A DNA stretch of 64,000 nucleotides from UBA2031 sp037189985 (GCA_037189985.1 JBBCJX010000020.1:1-64000); one strand, 5' to 3'; positions 8,569-17,679 are shown, counted from the stretch's first letter. Numbers and translations are program-made. The notes: a model not told the origin generated them from the letters alone.

Positions 8569-9750
8569 TCAGATCAGCTCAATGGCCATCGCGGTGGCCT
8601 CGCCTCCCCCGATGCAGAGGGCTGCAACGCCTTTCTTGCCTCCCTGCTGACGCAAGGCATGGATCAGCGTCAGGATGATGCGTGAACCCGTGGAGCCGAT
8701 CGGGTGGCCCAGTGCACAGGCGCCACCGTACACATTGACCTTTTCATGAGGGATGTTGTGCTTTTGCATGGCGGCCATGGTCACCATGGCAAAAGCTTCA
8801 TTGATCTCGTACAGGTCAACGTCTTCCACTTTCCAGCCTGTCTTGTTGAACAGGTTGGTCAGGGCACCAATAGGGGCAATAGTGAACTCGCTGGGGTGCT
8901 GGGATTGCGTGGCATGGCCTGCAATCCGGGCCAGCGGGGTCAGGCCGCGTGCCTTGGCGGTGGATTCGCGCATCAGTACCAAGGCAGAAGCGCCATCAGA
9001 AATGGAGCTGGCATTGGCTGCGGTAATCGTCCCTTCTTTGGAGAAGGCCGGCTTCAAGGTGGGGATCTTGTCGACATTGGCGTTCCCGGGTTGCTCGTCC
9101 GTGTCGACCAGCACCTCGCCTTTGCGTGTCTGTACGGGAACCGGCACGATTTCTGCCTTGAAATAGCCATTGGCAATGGCGGACTGGGCGCGCTTCAGGG
9201 ATTCAATGGCAAAGGCATCCATGTCGGCACGGGTCAGGCCGAGCTTGTCGGCGGTGTCCTGTGCAAAGGAGCCCATGAGGCGGCCTGTTTTGGCGTCTTC
9301 CAGGCCGTCCAGAAACATGTGGTCCTTTATTTCACCGTGCCCCATGCGATAACCGGCACGGGCTTTGGGCAGAACATAAGGGGCGTTGCTCATGGACTCC
9401 ATGCCCCCGGCAACCATGATGTCATTACTGCCGGCAGCAATCAGGTCATGAGCCAGCATGGTGGCTTTCATGCCGGATCCACAGAGTTTGTTGATGGTCG
9501 TGCAGCCTGCGGCCACAGGCAGGCCGGCATCCAGGGCCGCCTGGCGAGCTGGTCCCTGCTTGAGGCCGGCCGGCAGCACGCAGCCGAGGATGACCTCCTG
9601 GATATCCTCGGGTTGCAGGCCGGCCCGCTTGACCGCCTCACGAATGGCCACTGCGCCCAGTTCCGGGGCAGTTACAGGGCTCAGCGCGCCCTGAAAGCCC
9701 CCCATGGGGGTGCGGGCACCGTTGACGATGACGACTGGATCATGGCTCAT
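8569..9750 (-). CDS. Acetyl-CoA C-acetyltransferase (thiolase II)
   Basis: 393-residue thiolase that condenses two acetyl-CoA to acetoacetyl-CoA or cleaves it in reverse; cytosolic homotetramer in the family. Seen: nucleophilic Cys in NKLCGSGMKA about residue 90, NEAFA with the substrate-binding residues, GGACALGHPIGSTGSR with the His, and CIGGGEA with the second catalytic Cys near the C-terminus. The start at 9750 has GGAG at a good distance and begins with the usual VVIVNGARTPMG; the frame is open further to 10137 without family resemblance. AtoB and PhaA cannot be told apart, and no phaB or phaC lies nearby. Confidence 0.92.
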   Translation of the reverse strand: MSHDPVVIVNGARTPMGGFQGALSPVTAPELGAVAIREAVKRAGLQPEDIQEVILGCVLPAGLKQGPARQAALDAGLPVAAGCTTINKLCGSGMKATMLAHDLIAAGSNDIMVAGGMESMSNAPYVLPKARAGYRMGHGEIKDHMFLDGLEDAKTGRLMGSFAQDTADKLGLTRADMDAFAIESLKRAQSAIANGYFKAEIVPVPVQTRKGEVLVDTDEQPGNANVDKIPTLKPAFSKEGTITAANASSISDGASALVLMRESTAKARGLTPLARIAGHATQSQHPSEFTIAPIGALTNLFNKTGWKVEDVDLYEINEAFAMVTMAAMQKHNIPHEKVNVYGGACALGHPIGSTGSRIILTLIHALRQQGGKKGVAALCIGGGEATAMAIELI

Positions 9751-9812
9751 GGAATGGCTCCGACTATGCTGGTGAGGCTGCCGATGAAGTGGGCATGTAA
9801 CAAAGGGCGCGC

Positions 9813-9818
9813 AGTATA
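9813..9818 (-). promoter_or_regulatory. Possible -10 box of the thiolase gene
   Basis: TATACT on the minus strand, 63 bases before the thiolase ATG in the 235-base divergent region. No convincing -35 is seen, so this is a weak prediction. Confidence 0.3.
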
Positions 9819-9985
9819 TCGGGATGACGGCTTGTTGTCCTTGCGGGCAAGCAAGTTCGGCGTGACTGGCTCCTTGGGCGGTGTTAGGATGCGGCGTCCC
9901 AAAGTCAGGGTTGGCCGGCTTTTCGCATGGAGTCGGTGGAGTGGTAACGGGCTGGTCTGATTGATTGAAGGAAGGAATGGATAAC

Positions 9986-11191
9986 ATGAAGAAGCTGGCA
10001 CTTTTGTCTGCTGCAGTCACTGTCATTGCCTCACAGGCCGCAGTTGCAGCGGTTGCGCTGGATCCACAGGCTGTGGATGCGGAACCTTTCCGCTTCATTC
10101 CTACCTTGGTGGTGGAGGCCAAGCAGGACAGCAACATTTATACGTCATCGGCCAACGAGGTCTCGTCGGCGATCCTCTTGGTTTCTCCTACCTTTGATCT
10201 GGTAGCACAAGACCGGAATAATGCTTATGCCCTGCGCTATGGCATTCGTGCTGGCTTTTACGGCGAAAGCAACAACAATTATGTGGATCACCTGTTTAGC
10301 TTGAATGGGCATGTCGAACCTAATGACCGGTTTCGTTTTGACCTCGGTGCTTCGTACAATTTCCTGCATGATGACTTGGGTACGGGCAGCACTGAAAATG
10401 CCCCTCTAAAGTGCTCCCCGCCAACTGTGACAGTTTGCCTTGAAAGCAGTGATCCTGATGAATACAAGGTTGCTGGTCTGAAGGGCGGTTTTGAGTATGG
10501 CGCCAAAGAGGCAGCAGGCCAGATAGGGTTCTCTACCAGCTATAACCAGAAGCGCTATGATTTGGCAGCCGTGGCGGTAGACCGTGACCTTGATACATTG
10601 AACACGCAGCTTGAGTTCCGTTTCCGGGTGATGCCGAAGACACGCATGTTGCTGGATCTGGAATACAACAAGGGCGATTACGAGAATGCTGTGACGGCTG
10701 CCAACTCGGACTACACCGAGAAGAACTACCTGCTGGGTGTAGCGTGGGAAAGTACGGCCAGTACAACGGGTAAGGTCCGCGTTGGTAACAGCAAGCGCGA
10801 AAAGCCCAACTCCAGCAAGACAAAAGCCACATGGGACATTGGTGTGGAGTGGTCGCCGCTGGAGCGTGACAATTTCTCCTTCAATGCCTCCAAACGTTTT
10901 CAGGATGGCAATAATGCCACCACTATTGATGCTGGCAATTACTCAGTCAGCTGGAGTCATGACTGGCTGGCCCGCCTTCAGTCCAAGTTGAGCCTTGGCC
11001 TGCTGCAGGAGGATTATCAGGGTATTACGCGGAGTGACGATACCCGGAGCTTCGGAGCAGCGCTCAACTACCAGATGCGTCGCTGGCTGGTGCTCGGTGG
11101 TGGTGTTGCGCTCAAGGATCGTGACTCCTCCCTCAGCCAGTATGACTACGACCGCACCGTGTTCTCCCTGAACGCACAAATCAGTCTGTAA
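9986..11191 (+). CDS. Outer-membrane beta-barrel protein of exopolysaccharide cluster
   Basis: 401 residues with a signal peptide (MKKLALLSAAVTV..., cleavage near AVAA). The mature part alternates polar and hydrophobic residues in many short strands and ends in AQISL, typical of an outer-membrane barrel. It resembles the BBP2/EpsL-like barrels that open exosortase-type or eps exopolysaccharide clusters, with an N-terminal 'RFIPTLVVEAKQDSNIY' strand pattern. AAGGAA precedes the ATG at 9986; ATG 9977 is a close alternative. First gene of a tight five-gene operon, so a role in polysaccharide passage through the outer membrane is inferred from context. Its GC is visibly lower than that of the flanks. 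Confidence 0.75.
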   Translation: MKKLALLSAAVTVIASQAAVAAVALDPQAVDAEPFRFIPTLVVEAKQDSNIYTSSANEVSSAILLVSPTFDLVAQDRNNAYALRYGIRAGFYGESNNNYVDHLFSLNGHVEPNDRFRFDLGASYNFLHDDLGTGSTENAPLKCSPPTVTVCLESSDPDEYKVAGLKGGFEYGAKEAAGQIGFSTSYNQKRYDLAAVAVDRDLDTLNTQLEFRFRVMPKTRMLLDLEYNKGDYENAVTAANSDYTEKNYLLGVAWESTASTTGKVRVGNSKREKPNSSKTKATWDIGVEWSPLERDNFSFNASKRFQDGNNATTIDAGNYSVSWSHDWLARLQSKLSLGLLQEDYQGITRSDDTRSFGAALNYQMRRWLVLGGGVALKDRDSSLSQYDYDRTVFSLNAQISL

Positions 11192-11207
11192 AACCTTTGG
11201 TGTATGC

Positions 11208-11876
11208 ATGCGGCGTCTGTGGCTGGTTATGGGCTGTTGTGTTTGCTTGGGGGCTTTTTCTCCGGCTGAAGCGGGTTTGTGGGACAGGATATTCGGCACT
11301 CCTGAGCGGAGCAGCATAGCTAGCGGCCTGGATTTGGCGGTTGATACTGTGCCTCCTTTGAGTGAGGCACCTACGGCATCGCCAGCAACTGTTATCGCTC
11401 CCATACTTTCGGCGGCATCTGATTACAAGATGGGGCCGGGAGATCGCTTGATGGTAACGGTCTTTAATGAGAAAGACCTGTCAGTTGATACCCGCCTCAG
11501 CGATGCTGGAACTCTTTCATTTCCTTTACTCGGCGAAATTCGCGCTCAAGGCATGACTATTGGCATGCTGCAGGACTATCTGACTGAGCAACTGCGAGGC
11601 AGCTATCTGGTTAATCCGCAGGTTTATGTCAGCATTCTTGAGTACCGGCAGTTTTTTGTGAATGGTGAGGTAAGCAAGCCGGGAGGCTTGCCCTTTCAGC
11701 CTGGTCTGACTGTGCGCAAGGCGATTGCCTTGGCGGGTGGGTTCACTGCCAGGGCATCCCACACCAAGATTTTCATCATCCAAGAAGATGATCCATTCGG
11801 ACGTCCTCGCCCTGTCACGCTTGATGCCATCTTGCGTCCGGGTGACATCCTCACCGTCGAACAAAGCTTTTTCTGA
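11208..11876 (+). CDS. Wza-like polysaccharide export protein
   Basis: 222-residue protein of the Poly_export/SLBB family. After a signal sequence (to about residue 23) there is the export domain beginning YKMGPGDRLMVTVFNE near residue 67, then one SLBB domain with VNGEVSKPGGLPFQPGLTV. It lacks the long C-terminal helix of E. coli Wza and is far shorter than Wza's 379 residues, so it probably forms a periplasmic or outer-membrane adaptor paired with the preceding barrel protein. A Cys within the signal (VMGC) could be a lipobox, though imperfect. Sixteen bases after the barrel gene and 13 before the kinase gene. Confidence 0.85.
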   Translation: MRRLWLVMGCCVCLGAFSPAEAGLWDRIFGTPERSSIASGLDLAVDTVPPLSEAPTASPATVIAPILSAASDYKMGPGDRLMVTVFNEKDLSVDTRLSDAGTLSFPLLGEIRAQGMTIGMLQDYLTEQLRGSYLVNPQVYVSILEYRQFFVNGEVSKPGGLPFQPGLTVRKAIALAGGFTARASHTKIFIIQEDDPFGRPRPVTLDAILRPGDILTVEQSFF

Positions 11877-11889
11877 TCTCTGGTCTGCC

Positions 11890-13872
11890 ATGGAAAACAA
11901 TGCCTTAACCTCTCCTCAGGCAGCTGATCAGGAGATGGAAATCGATCTACGCCAGTATTGGCGCATCATTAACCGCTACAAATGGGGCATTCTCGGACTG
12001 GCCTTTGCCATTACGGTATTGGCTACCCTGATCGTCTTCAGCATTGAGCCTGTTTATCGAGGTAGTGCGACGCTGCTGATCGAACAGAAACAGGCCAAAG
12101 TGGTCACTATTCAAGAAGTGTATGACCTGGATGGTGGAAACAAAGAGTATTTGCAAACACAGTTCGAAATTCTCAAGTCACGTGAGCTTGCGACGCGAGT
12201 CGTGCAAGAGTTGAAGCTGGAGGAGCATCCTGAGTTTGCGCCAAAAGAAGAGGCTGGCTTCAGTATCGACTGGCGCAGTTGGTTGCCAGTCGGGCATGTA
12301 GAAAATCCATTGCCGACCGAAGAGCAGAAGCTTGCCCGCGTTGTCGATATTTTCATGGGCCAGCTTTTTATCGAGCCCGTGCGTAACACTCAACTGGTCA
12401 AGATCAGTTTCGAGTCGCTCGACCCAAAGCTTGCTGCCAAGGTAAGTAACACGCTGGCGCAGGCTTACATTGACAGTCAGATGGAAGCTCGCATTGCCAT
12501 GACAGAGCAGGCAGCCAACTGGCTGACCCAGCGCTTGGGTTCTTTGAAGGCGGCGCTTGAGCTTTCTGAGCAGAAGCTACAGGGTTATCGCGAAAAAAAT
12601 GACATCGTGGAGACTGGTAGCAGCGAAGGCATTGCGGGCGGCATACTGGCATTGAATGCAAGGCAGTTGCAGGATATTACGGAGCGTGTCATCGCTGCAC
12701 AGTTCAAGCTTTCCGGTATCAGCCAGCGTTATGGCCCCAAGCATCCTGCTTACCAACAGGCTGAGCTTGATCTGGCAGAGGCGCAGTTGGCTATGCAGGC
12801 TGCTCGTCAAAATGCCATGCAAGTTACCCGTAAAGAGTTTGGCTTACAGGAGCTTTTACGTGAGGTGCAAACCAATCGTAATCTCTACGACACGTTTTTT
12901 ACCCGTATCAAAGAAGCTAATGAAACACGTCAGCTTGAAACACCAAATGCTCGTGTCATCGATCCTGCAGTAGTGCCTCGAATCCCGGTCAAGCCGAAAA
13001 AAAGTTTGACCATGGCGTTGGCCTTTGTTTTGAGTCTCATGCTGGGGACCATGCTCGCATTTTTGCTGGATTATCTGGACAGCACTTTCAAGGGGGCCGA
13101 TGACGTTGAGGCCCGCTTGGGTGTTCCTATGCTGGGCTTGCTGCCCATCGTGCGCCGCAAGCAGGAAAATGTGGTTGGCAGGCCACTGTTCCTGGAGAGT
13201 GATCAGCAGGGCTTTGCCGAGGCTGTTCGTACTGTTCGTACTGGCGTTGTGCTTTCCGGCTTGGATACGGATCACCAAATCGTTGTTGTGACATCCAGTG
13301 TTCCGGGTGAAGGCAAAACGACCAGCTCAATCAATCTTGCTTTGGCCATGGGCCAAATGGAAAAGGTTCTGCTCATCGATGCCGATATGCGTCGCCCGAC
13401 GATTGCCAAGAGCCTGGGTATTCCAGGTTCTAGCCCAGGCCTTTCCAATCTGGTGGCTGGCACTTCTGAGGCCGCTCAATGCATTCATCATCATGACGAA
13501 GGCAATATCGATATTTTACCGGCTGGCCTGATTCCTCCCAATCCGTTGGAGTTGTTGTCGTCAAAGCGCTTCAAGGACGCTCTGCTTCAGCTTGCCGAGC
13601 AATATGACCGTATCGTGATTGATTCGGCCCCTACCTTGGCGGTGAGTGATGCCCTTGTACTGGCGACCCTCGCCAATGCCGTCATTTATGTAGTGAAGTC
13701 TGACTCCACAGCCTTCCATAGTGCGCGCAGTGGTATCCAGAAGCTACAGAGGGTCAATGCGCCGTTGACAGGGGTCGTGCTGAATCAGGTCAACCTGACC
13801 AAGGCCAGCAAGTACGGCAGCTATTACGGTTATTATGATTATTACGGCTATAAGGCCAAAGAAACTCCGTGA
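11890..13872 (+). CDS. Wzc/GumC-type polysaccharide co-polymerase with tyrosine kinase domain
   Basis: 660-residue inner-membrane protein controlling chain length and export of exopolysaccharide. Order: Wzz domain with transmembrane helix near residues 35-55, coiled coil about 170-330, second helix near 375-400 after a Pro-rich PRIPVKPKKS segment, then the bacterial tyrosine-kinase domain with Walker A SSVPGEGKTTSS (about 475-486), Walker A' VLLIDADMRRPT and Walker B VIDSAPTL. The C-terminal tail is a tyrosine cluster (seven Tyr within YGSYYGYYDYYGY), the usual autophosphorylation site. The ATG at 11890 fits the family N-terminus. Its stop overlaps the next start (GTGA), where the matching phosphatase is encoded. 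Confidence 0.93.
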   Translation: MENNALTSPQAADQEMEIDLRQYWRIINRYKWGILGLAFAITVLATLIVFSIEPVYRGSATLLIEQKQAKVVTIQEVYDLDGGNKEYLQTQFEILKSRELATRVVQELKLEEHPEFAPKEEAGFSIDWRSWLPVGHVENPLPTEEQKLARVVDIFMGQLFIEPVRNTQLVKISFESLDPKLAAKVSNTLAQAYIDSQMEARIAMTEQAANWLTQRLGSLKAALELSEQKLQGYREKNDIVETGSSEGIAGGILALNARQLQDITERVIAAQFKLSGISQRYGPKHPAYQQAELDLAEAQLAMQAARQNAMQVTRKEFGLQELLREVQTNRNLYDTFFTRIKEANETRQLETPNARVIDPAVVPRIPVKPKKSLTMALAFVLSLMLGTMLAFLLDYLDSTFKGADDVEARLGVPMLGLLPIVRRKQENVVGRPLFLESDQQGFAEAVRTVRTGVVLSGLDTDHQIVVVTSSVPGEGKTTSSINLALAMGQMEKVLLIDADMRRPTIAKSLGIPGSSPGLSNLVAGTSEAAQCIHHHDEGNIDILPAGLIPPNPLELLSSKRFKDALLQLAEQYDRIVIDSAPTLAVSDALVLATLANAVIYVVKSDSTAFHSARSGIQKLQRVNAPLTGVVLNQVNLTKASKYGSYYGYYDYYGYKAKETP

Positions 13873-14609
13873 TAGACCTGCATTGCCATCTTTTGCCCGG
13901 CGTCGACGATGGCCCGGATACGATGGATGAAGCGTTGGCTCTTTGCAGTCACGCCGTTGCTGCCGGTATTACACACAGTGTGGTGACACCGCATGTGCAC
14001 CCTGGCCGCTATGCAAATGATGCCCGTTCTATTGCTCTCTCTGCTGCTGCTTTGCAGGAGCGTTTGCGTCAGGAAAATATTCCCCTTCATTTAAGCTTCT
14101 CCGGTGAGGTGCGCATCTCGCCGGAAATTCTTCCCATGGTGACGGCTGGCCTGATTCCCTTCCACGGAGAGTGGGACGGGCGCAAGGTAATGCTGCTGGA
14201 GTTTCCACACAGTCATATCCTGCCGGGCAGCGACAAGTTGATACGCTGGCTTCTGCAGCGAAATATTGTTCCGCTGATTGCTCATCCGGAGCGCAACAAG
14301 GATGTCATGAGGGATATTTCCCGCTTGCACGAGTTTGTGCAGGCAGGATGTCTCTTTCAGGTGACAGCAGGATCCTTGGTAGGTCGCTTTGGTGAGGTGG
14401 CCGAGCAGCGAGCCTGTGAAATAGTGGAAGCGGGTTGGGCAACTGTGCTGGCCAGTGATGCCCACAACCTGCGCTCACGTCCTCCGGAGCTTGCTGATGG
14501 GGTGGCGGTGGCTGCATCTATTATTGGCGAAGTAGCCGCCAGCATGCTGGTGCGGGAGAACCCTTGGCGTATTGTCGGCAAGCGTTTTGAGGTGGTTGAT
14601 GCCCATTGA
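13869..14609 (+). CDS. PHP-type tyrosine-protein phosphatase (CpsB/YwqE family)
   Basis: 246-residue metal-dependent phosphatase that dephosphorylates BY-kinases. Metal ligands of the PHP fold are visible: IDLHCHLLPGVDDG at the N-terminus, TPHVHPG near residue 40, LEFPH near 114, LIAHPERN near 137 and ASDAHN near 196. Starts with GTG overlapping the kinase stop codon, so the two are translationally coupled and almost certainly act on one another. In Gram-negative clusters a low-molecular-weight Wzb phosphatase is commoner, so the Firmicute-like CpsB type is a notable but known alternative. Confidence 0.9.
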   Translation: MIDLHCHLLPGVDDGPDTMDEALALCSHAVAAGITHSVVTPHVHPGRYANDARSIALSAAALQERLRQENIPLHLSFSGEVRISPEILPMVTAGLIPFHGEWDGRKVMLLEFPHSHILPGSDKLIRWLLQRNIVPLIAHPERNKDVMRDISRLHEFVQAGCLFQVTAGSLVGRFGEVAEQRACEIVEAGWATVLASDAHNLRSRPPELADGVAVAASIIGEVAASMLVRENPWRIVGKRFEVVDAH

Positions 14610-15348
14610 TCGACGTCGACAAGTCTGGTTCTGGTGGGCTGCAACGATCATGGCCTTGTTGTTTGCTCTCGGATCTTTAGCGTGGGTGGTCGCTGACATT
14701 TCTGCATTCCGGGCTCGGTCCTGGGTAGAGACCTGGGAAAACCTGGTGCTGCAATCTGCGAGAAAGGGGGTGTATTACGAGCCTGCTGACAAGGACTGGG
14801 TATCGGCACAGCAGGCTGCTGCCCTGGCTGTAAGGTTGGCCCCTTTCAGTGCGGACTACCGTGAGGCTTTGGCGCGTGTAAACGCTTCCCGCTATCCCAT
14901 GGCAAATGATGCGGATGAGCGGGCAATGCCTTTTCTGGAGGAGGCGGCTACCCAATACCGGTTGGCCATCCGTATGAGGCCGACGTGGCCTCATACCTAT
15001 GTCTCGCTTGCCCATGTCTTGCGGCGTATGGGCAGGCTGGATGAGGAGTACGAGACCAGCATGCGCCAGGCCTTGCACTACGGTCCTTGGGAGCCTGCTG
15101 TATTGATGAGGGTGGTGGATATCAATGTCGACATTCTGCCGCAGTTGGCTAGTTCTACGCGGCAACTGGTGCTGGAGACATTGGTCCGTGCACAAGGCTG
15201 GACCAGTGATGCCGAAGGACGGCGAATCCCGTATGGCGATCAATTGTGGGCAAGAGTCGTGGCTCGCCGCAAGCAAATGCTGGTCTGCAGCTGGTTGCCG
15301 ATGACTGATGCCCGGATTCGGGAGCGGTGTACGGTGCCCTCGAAGTAA
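14599..15348 (+). CDS. Membrane-anchored TPR-like protein of exopolysaccharide cluster
   Basis: 249 residues with one N-terminal transmembrane helix at about 10-35, then a helical region with TPR-like features: A-A-A-L-A-V-R-L-A-P-F-S, Y-R-L-A-I-R-M-R-P-T-W-P and E-T-S-M-R-Q-A-L-H-Y-G-P segments spaced like helix pairs. It resembles VpsP-type proteins found next to polymerases in exopolysaccharide loci, but I am not sure. The ATG at 14599 has GAGGTGG just upstream and overlaps the phosphatase gene by 11 bases. It is the last gene of the operon; no glycosyltransferase follows. Confidence 0.65.
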   Translation: MPIDRRRQVWFWWAATIMALLFALGSLAWVVADISAFRARSWVETWENLVLQSARKGVYYEPADKDWVSAQQAAALAVRLAPFSADYREALARVNASRYPMANDADERAMPFLEEAATQYRLAIRMRPTWPHTYVSLAHVLRRMGRLDEEYETSMRQALHYGPWEPAVLMRVVDINVDILPQLASSTRQLVLETLVRAQGWTSDAEGRRIPYGDQLWARVVARRKQMLVCSWLPMTDARIRERCTVPSK

Positions 15349-15363
15349 GAGTTCTGTGGCTTG

Positions 15364-15867
15364 TCAGGCCCCGCAACACTTCTTGAATTTCTGACCGCTT
15401 CCACAGGGGCAAGGGTCGTTCCGCCCGATTTTGTTGCTATTGATGACCGGAGTGGGCTTCTCTGTAGGGCCGCTAGCGAGCACCTGTCCGTCCTGAAAGA
15501 ACCAGATACCTTCATGTTTGATGAAGGCTGATCTTTCATGGTGTTGCTGGGCGACACCCTGCAGACGATAGCGTGCAATGAACTCCACCTCACCCCGGCT
15601 GTCCGTTTCCTGGCCTTGACGCGTATCCACGATCTCCAGGCTTTCCCATTCCGCCTGTTCCGCCCAGGCACGCATGGCTGTCTCATCACTGTCGCTACGG
15701 CTGGCGGGCAGGGTGGATGCCATGATGAAGTCGATATTGCGGGTGACATAGGCACTGTAGCGTGCGCGCATCAAGGCTTCGGCTGTGGCGGCGGGGTGGG
15801 TGGAGCTTAGGATGGGGGTGCAGCAGGAGGATTCATCCTGGCCTGAGCTGCAGTGGCAAAGCGGCAT
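15364..15867 (-). CDS. ychJ: YchJ-family SEC-C motif protein
   Basis: 167-residue member of the UPF0225 (YchJ) family. It carries Cys-rich zinc motifs at both ends: CHCSSG...SCC at residues 4-16 and the SEC-C motif NDPCPCGSGQKFKKCCGA at the C-terminus, with the NTF2-like YchJ domain (ARYSAYVTRNIDFIM) between. Function is not established for the family; SEC-C motifs bind zinc and sometimes SecB or ribosomes. It converges with the exopolysaccharide operon with only 15 bases between the stops and no visible terminator in that gap. Confidence 0.88.
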   Translation of the reverse strand: MPLCHCSSGQDESSCCTPILSSTHPAATAEALMRARYSAYVTRNIDFIMASTLPASRSDSDETAMRAWAEQAEWESLEIVDTRQGQETDSRGEVEFIARYRLQGVAQQHHERSAFIKHEGIWFFQDGQVLASGPTEKPTPVINSNKIGRNDPCPCGSGQKFKKCCGA

Positions 15868-15902
15868 GAAGGGTTTTCCCGGCAGTCAGTGGTGAAGCCA
15901 AT

Positions 15903-15933
15903 AAAAAAGGGGTGCCAAGGCACCCCTTTTTTT
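15903..15933. terminator. Strong bidirectional terminator
   Basis: Perfect 14-base-pair stem (A6 plus GGGGTGCC / GGCACCCC plus T6) with a two-base loop and an extra T. It ends the leftward small lipoprotein gene. Confidence 0.92.
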
Positions 15934-15957
15934 GCATCAGTCCCGTAAAGGGGCTAA

Positions 15958-16179
15958 TTACTGTGCCGGAGCAGCTTCGGCAGGAGCAGCTTCAGCAGCA
16001 GGAGCGGCTTCAGCAGCAGGGGCAGCAGCTTCAGCGGCAGGAGCTTCGGCAACCGGAGCAACTTCAACAGCAGGAGCTTCGGCAGCAGGGGCTTCAACGG
16101 CTTCTTCTTTCTTTGCACAGCCAGCGATGGCCAGGGCAGCAACGATAGCAGCGGAAACGGCGATCTTCTTGATTTGCAT
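15958..16179 (-). CDS. Small Ala/Glu/Pro-rich lipoprotein
   Basis: 73-residue predicted lipoprotein: signal MQIKKIAVSAAIVAALAIAGC with lipobox AIAGC (Cys21), then KKEE and a low-complexity tail made of imperfect repeats of AEAAPA/AEAPAVE. GAGAGA lies nine bases before the ATG and a strong terminator follows, so it is an independent expressed gene. Short lipoproteins with such tails may span part of the periplasm; no function can be assigned. Confidence 0.75.
   Translation of the reverse strand: MQIKKIAVSAAIVAALAIAGCAKKEEAVEAPAAEAPAVEVAPVAEAPAAEAAAPAAEAAPAAEAAPAEAAPAQ
15963..16100. repeat. Imperfect tandem repeat inside the small lipoprotein gene
   Basis: Degenerate GCA/GCT/GGA-rich units of about 15-18 bases, for instance several copies close to 'ttcagcagcaggagc', encode the Ala/Glu/Pro tail. 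Such repeats can change copy number by slippage. Confidence 0.6.
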
Positions 16180-16412
16180 GATGTCTCTCTCAGGGTTGCG
16201 TGTTTGACGACTGTGCTAAATGTATCGGGGGGTGCTCACTGGCATTTCCATGCCTGTAAAACACCCAGATTACCTAGCATCCAACTAATCGGCGCGCAGA
16301 TATTAGCATCGGGATTTTGCCTTTGCATCACTTTTGTTAGACAGTTTTTCCCTGAAAATGCCTGCATTTTCAGGGCGTGCGGTGGCAGGGGCACGATGGA
16401 CAGGACTGGAGG

Positions 16413-17486
16413 TCAACGGGACTGCTCTGGGTCGGCAAAAACGGCACCCGAGACTCCCTTCTTGTACTGGCGGGCCCGGAATAGCGCCGCGTTGATATTG
16501 ATCAGTATCTGGTCAATGGCAACCGGCCGGTTGGGAATGACAGCCAAGCCGATATGTACATAGGCCGGGAGGTCTTTTTGCTTGGCCCAGATATCGAATT
16601 GCTGCTGCATGTCGAAGGCAATGATTTCGGCATCCTTGTTGGTGGTGTCTACCAGCAGGAATGCAAACTCGTTGCCGCCATAGTGCACGGCAACATCGCA
16701 ACCCCGAAGGCGCTGGTCAGCAATACTGGCAAATTGCTTCAGCAGGTACTGATTGATGGATTTCCCGAGGCGTTTGCCCTTGCGCCGGGTGATTTCTATT
16801 TCAGCGAACATGACCACCATGGGTGTCATGTTGCGCTGGTGATAAGGCAACAGGTATTTCGCTGCTTCGTAAAAGGTCCAGCGATTGCCGAGTCCGGTCA
16901 AGGGATCTGTTTCGGTGACGCGTGCTGCGCGCAGGCGCAGGCTTTCGGCATGGGCAGAAAGAATAAGTGTGGCAGAGGCAGAGATCAGGGCAAAGAGTGT
17001 GATGGCTGCAAAATATATGTCGTAGGGCTTTTCCAGCAGTTCCTGCCGGATAATCAGGGTGCCGACAATAAGCAGCATGAAACTGCCGAAAACCGCTGTA
17101 AATGACTTGAAGCGGTGCTGGGCAACGGCCAGTGCAAGTGCGGCTCCTGCCAGCAACAGGGTGGGAGGCAAGGGTGCAGGGTCGTTGAGCAGAACGCACA
17201 GCATGGCAATGATGTCGAGCGCAGTGATGGTGTGCAGCAACAAGGCATTGGCCCGATTGAGAATGATGGACAGCCAGAGCAGGCTTTGTGCGGCGACGTA
17301 GAGGATGACGCCGATCATGAAGATGTTGTAACTGACGAGCACCAGCCGCGCAGGAACAAAGAATGCATAGGCCAGTATGAGTGCTGCCAGTGTGATGCGG
17401 AGCACGAGATGCCACTGTGGCAGATGCAGTTCGTGGAAGCGTTCGGGGGAAACGGGTTGGATGTTGTCGGGCAGCAGGGTGCTCAT
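16413..17486 (-). CDS. Membrane GGDEF-domain protein with degenerate active site
   Basis: 357 residues: about six transmembrane helices between 28 and 178, then a GGDEF domain starting DPLTGLGNR (194-202). The signature loop reads GGNEF (270-274) in place of GGDEF or GGEEF, and the first metal-binding segment reads FAEIE (227-231) in place of D-x-D, with the substrate Asn/Asp region also altered. It therefore may not make cyclic di-GMP and could act as a receptor or be inactive; this is inference. It is transcribed divergently from the hybrid histidine kinase gene across 193 bases, so the two may share control. Confidence 0.88.
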   Translation of the reverse strand: MSTLLPDNIQPVSPERFHELHLPQWHLVLRITLAALILAYAFFVPARLVLVSYNIFMIGVILYVAAQSLLWLSIILNRANALLLHTITALDIIAMLCVLLNDPAPLPPTLLLAGAALALAVAQHRFKSFTAVFGSFMLLIVGTLIIRQELLEKPYDIYFAAITLFALISASATLILSAHAESLRLRAARVTETDPLTGLGNRWTFYEAAKYLLPYHQRNMTPMVVMFAEIEITRRKGKRLGKSINQYLLKQFASIADQRLRGCDVAVHYGGNEFAFLLVDTTNKDAEIIAFDMQQQFDIWAKQKDLPAYVHIGLAVIPNRPVAIDQILININAALFRARQYKKGVSGAVFADPEQSR

Positions 17487-17679
17487 GAGTATCCGTGGTC
17501 TGTGTTCTTTTGTGGGTGCCCAGCCGGACGGCAGGCACAGGTGGGGCTTGGCAATCCTAGCAACCGTCCTGTGAAATGAGAAGGACCTGCTCCGGCAAGG
17601 TCATCATGGAATGCAGGCTCTTGCACAGGAGTGGTAAGGTGTAGGCCTCAATGACACTGACTGCAAGGGACGCCATGTA

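Noticed and set aside
8704..9960. 418-codon rightward open frame opposite the thiolase gene
   Set aside because: Exact antisense of a gene with all thiolase motifs; the translation is low-complexity and Gly/His-rich with no family resemblance.
15963..16100. Repeats as a CRISPR-like array
   Set aside because: Units are contiguous, in frame and encode the Ala/Glu/Pro tail of a lipoprotein; no spacers.
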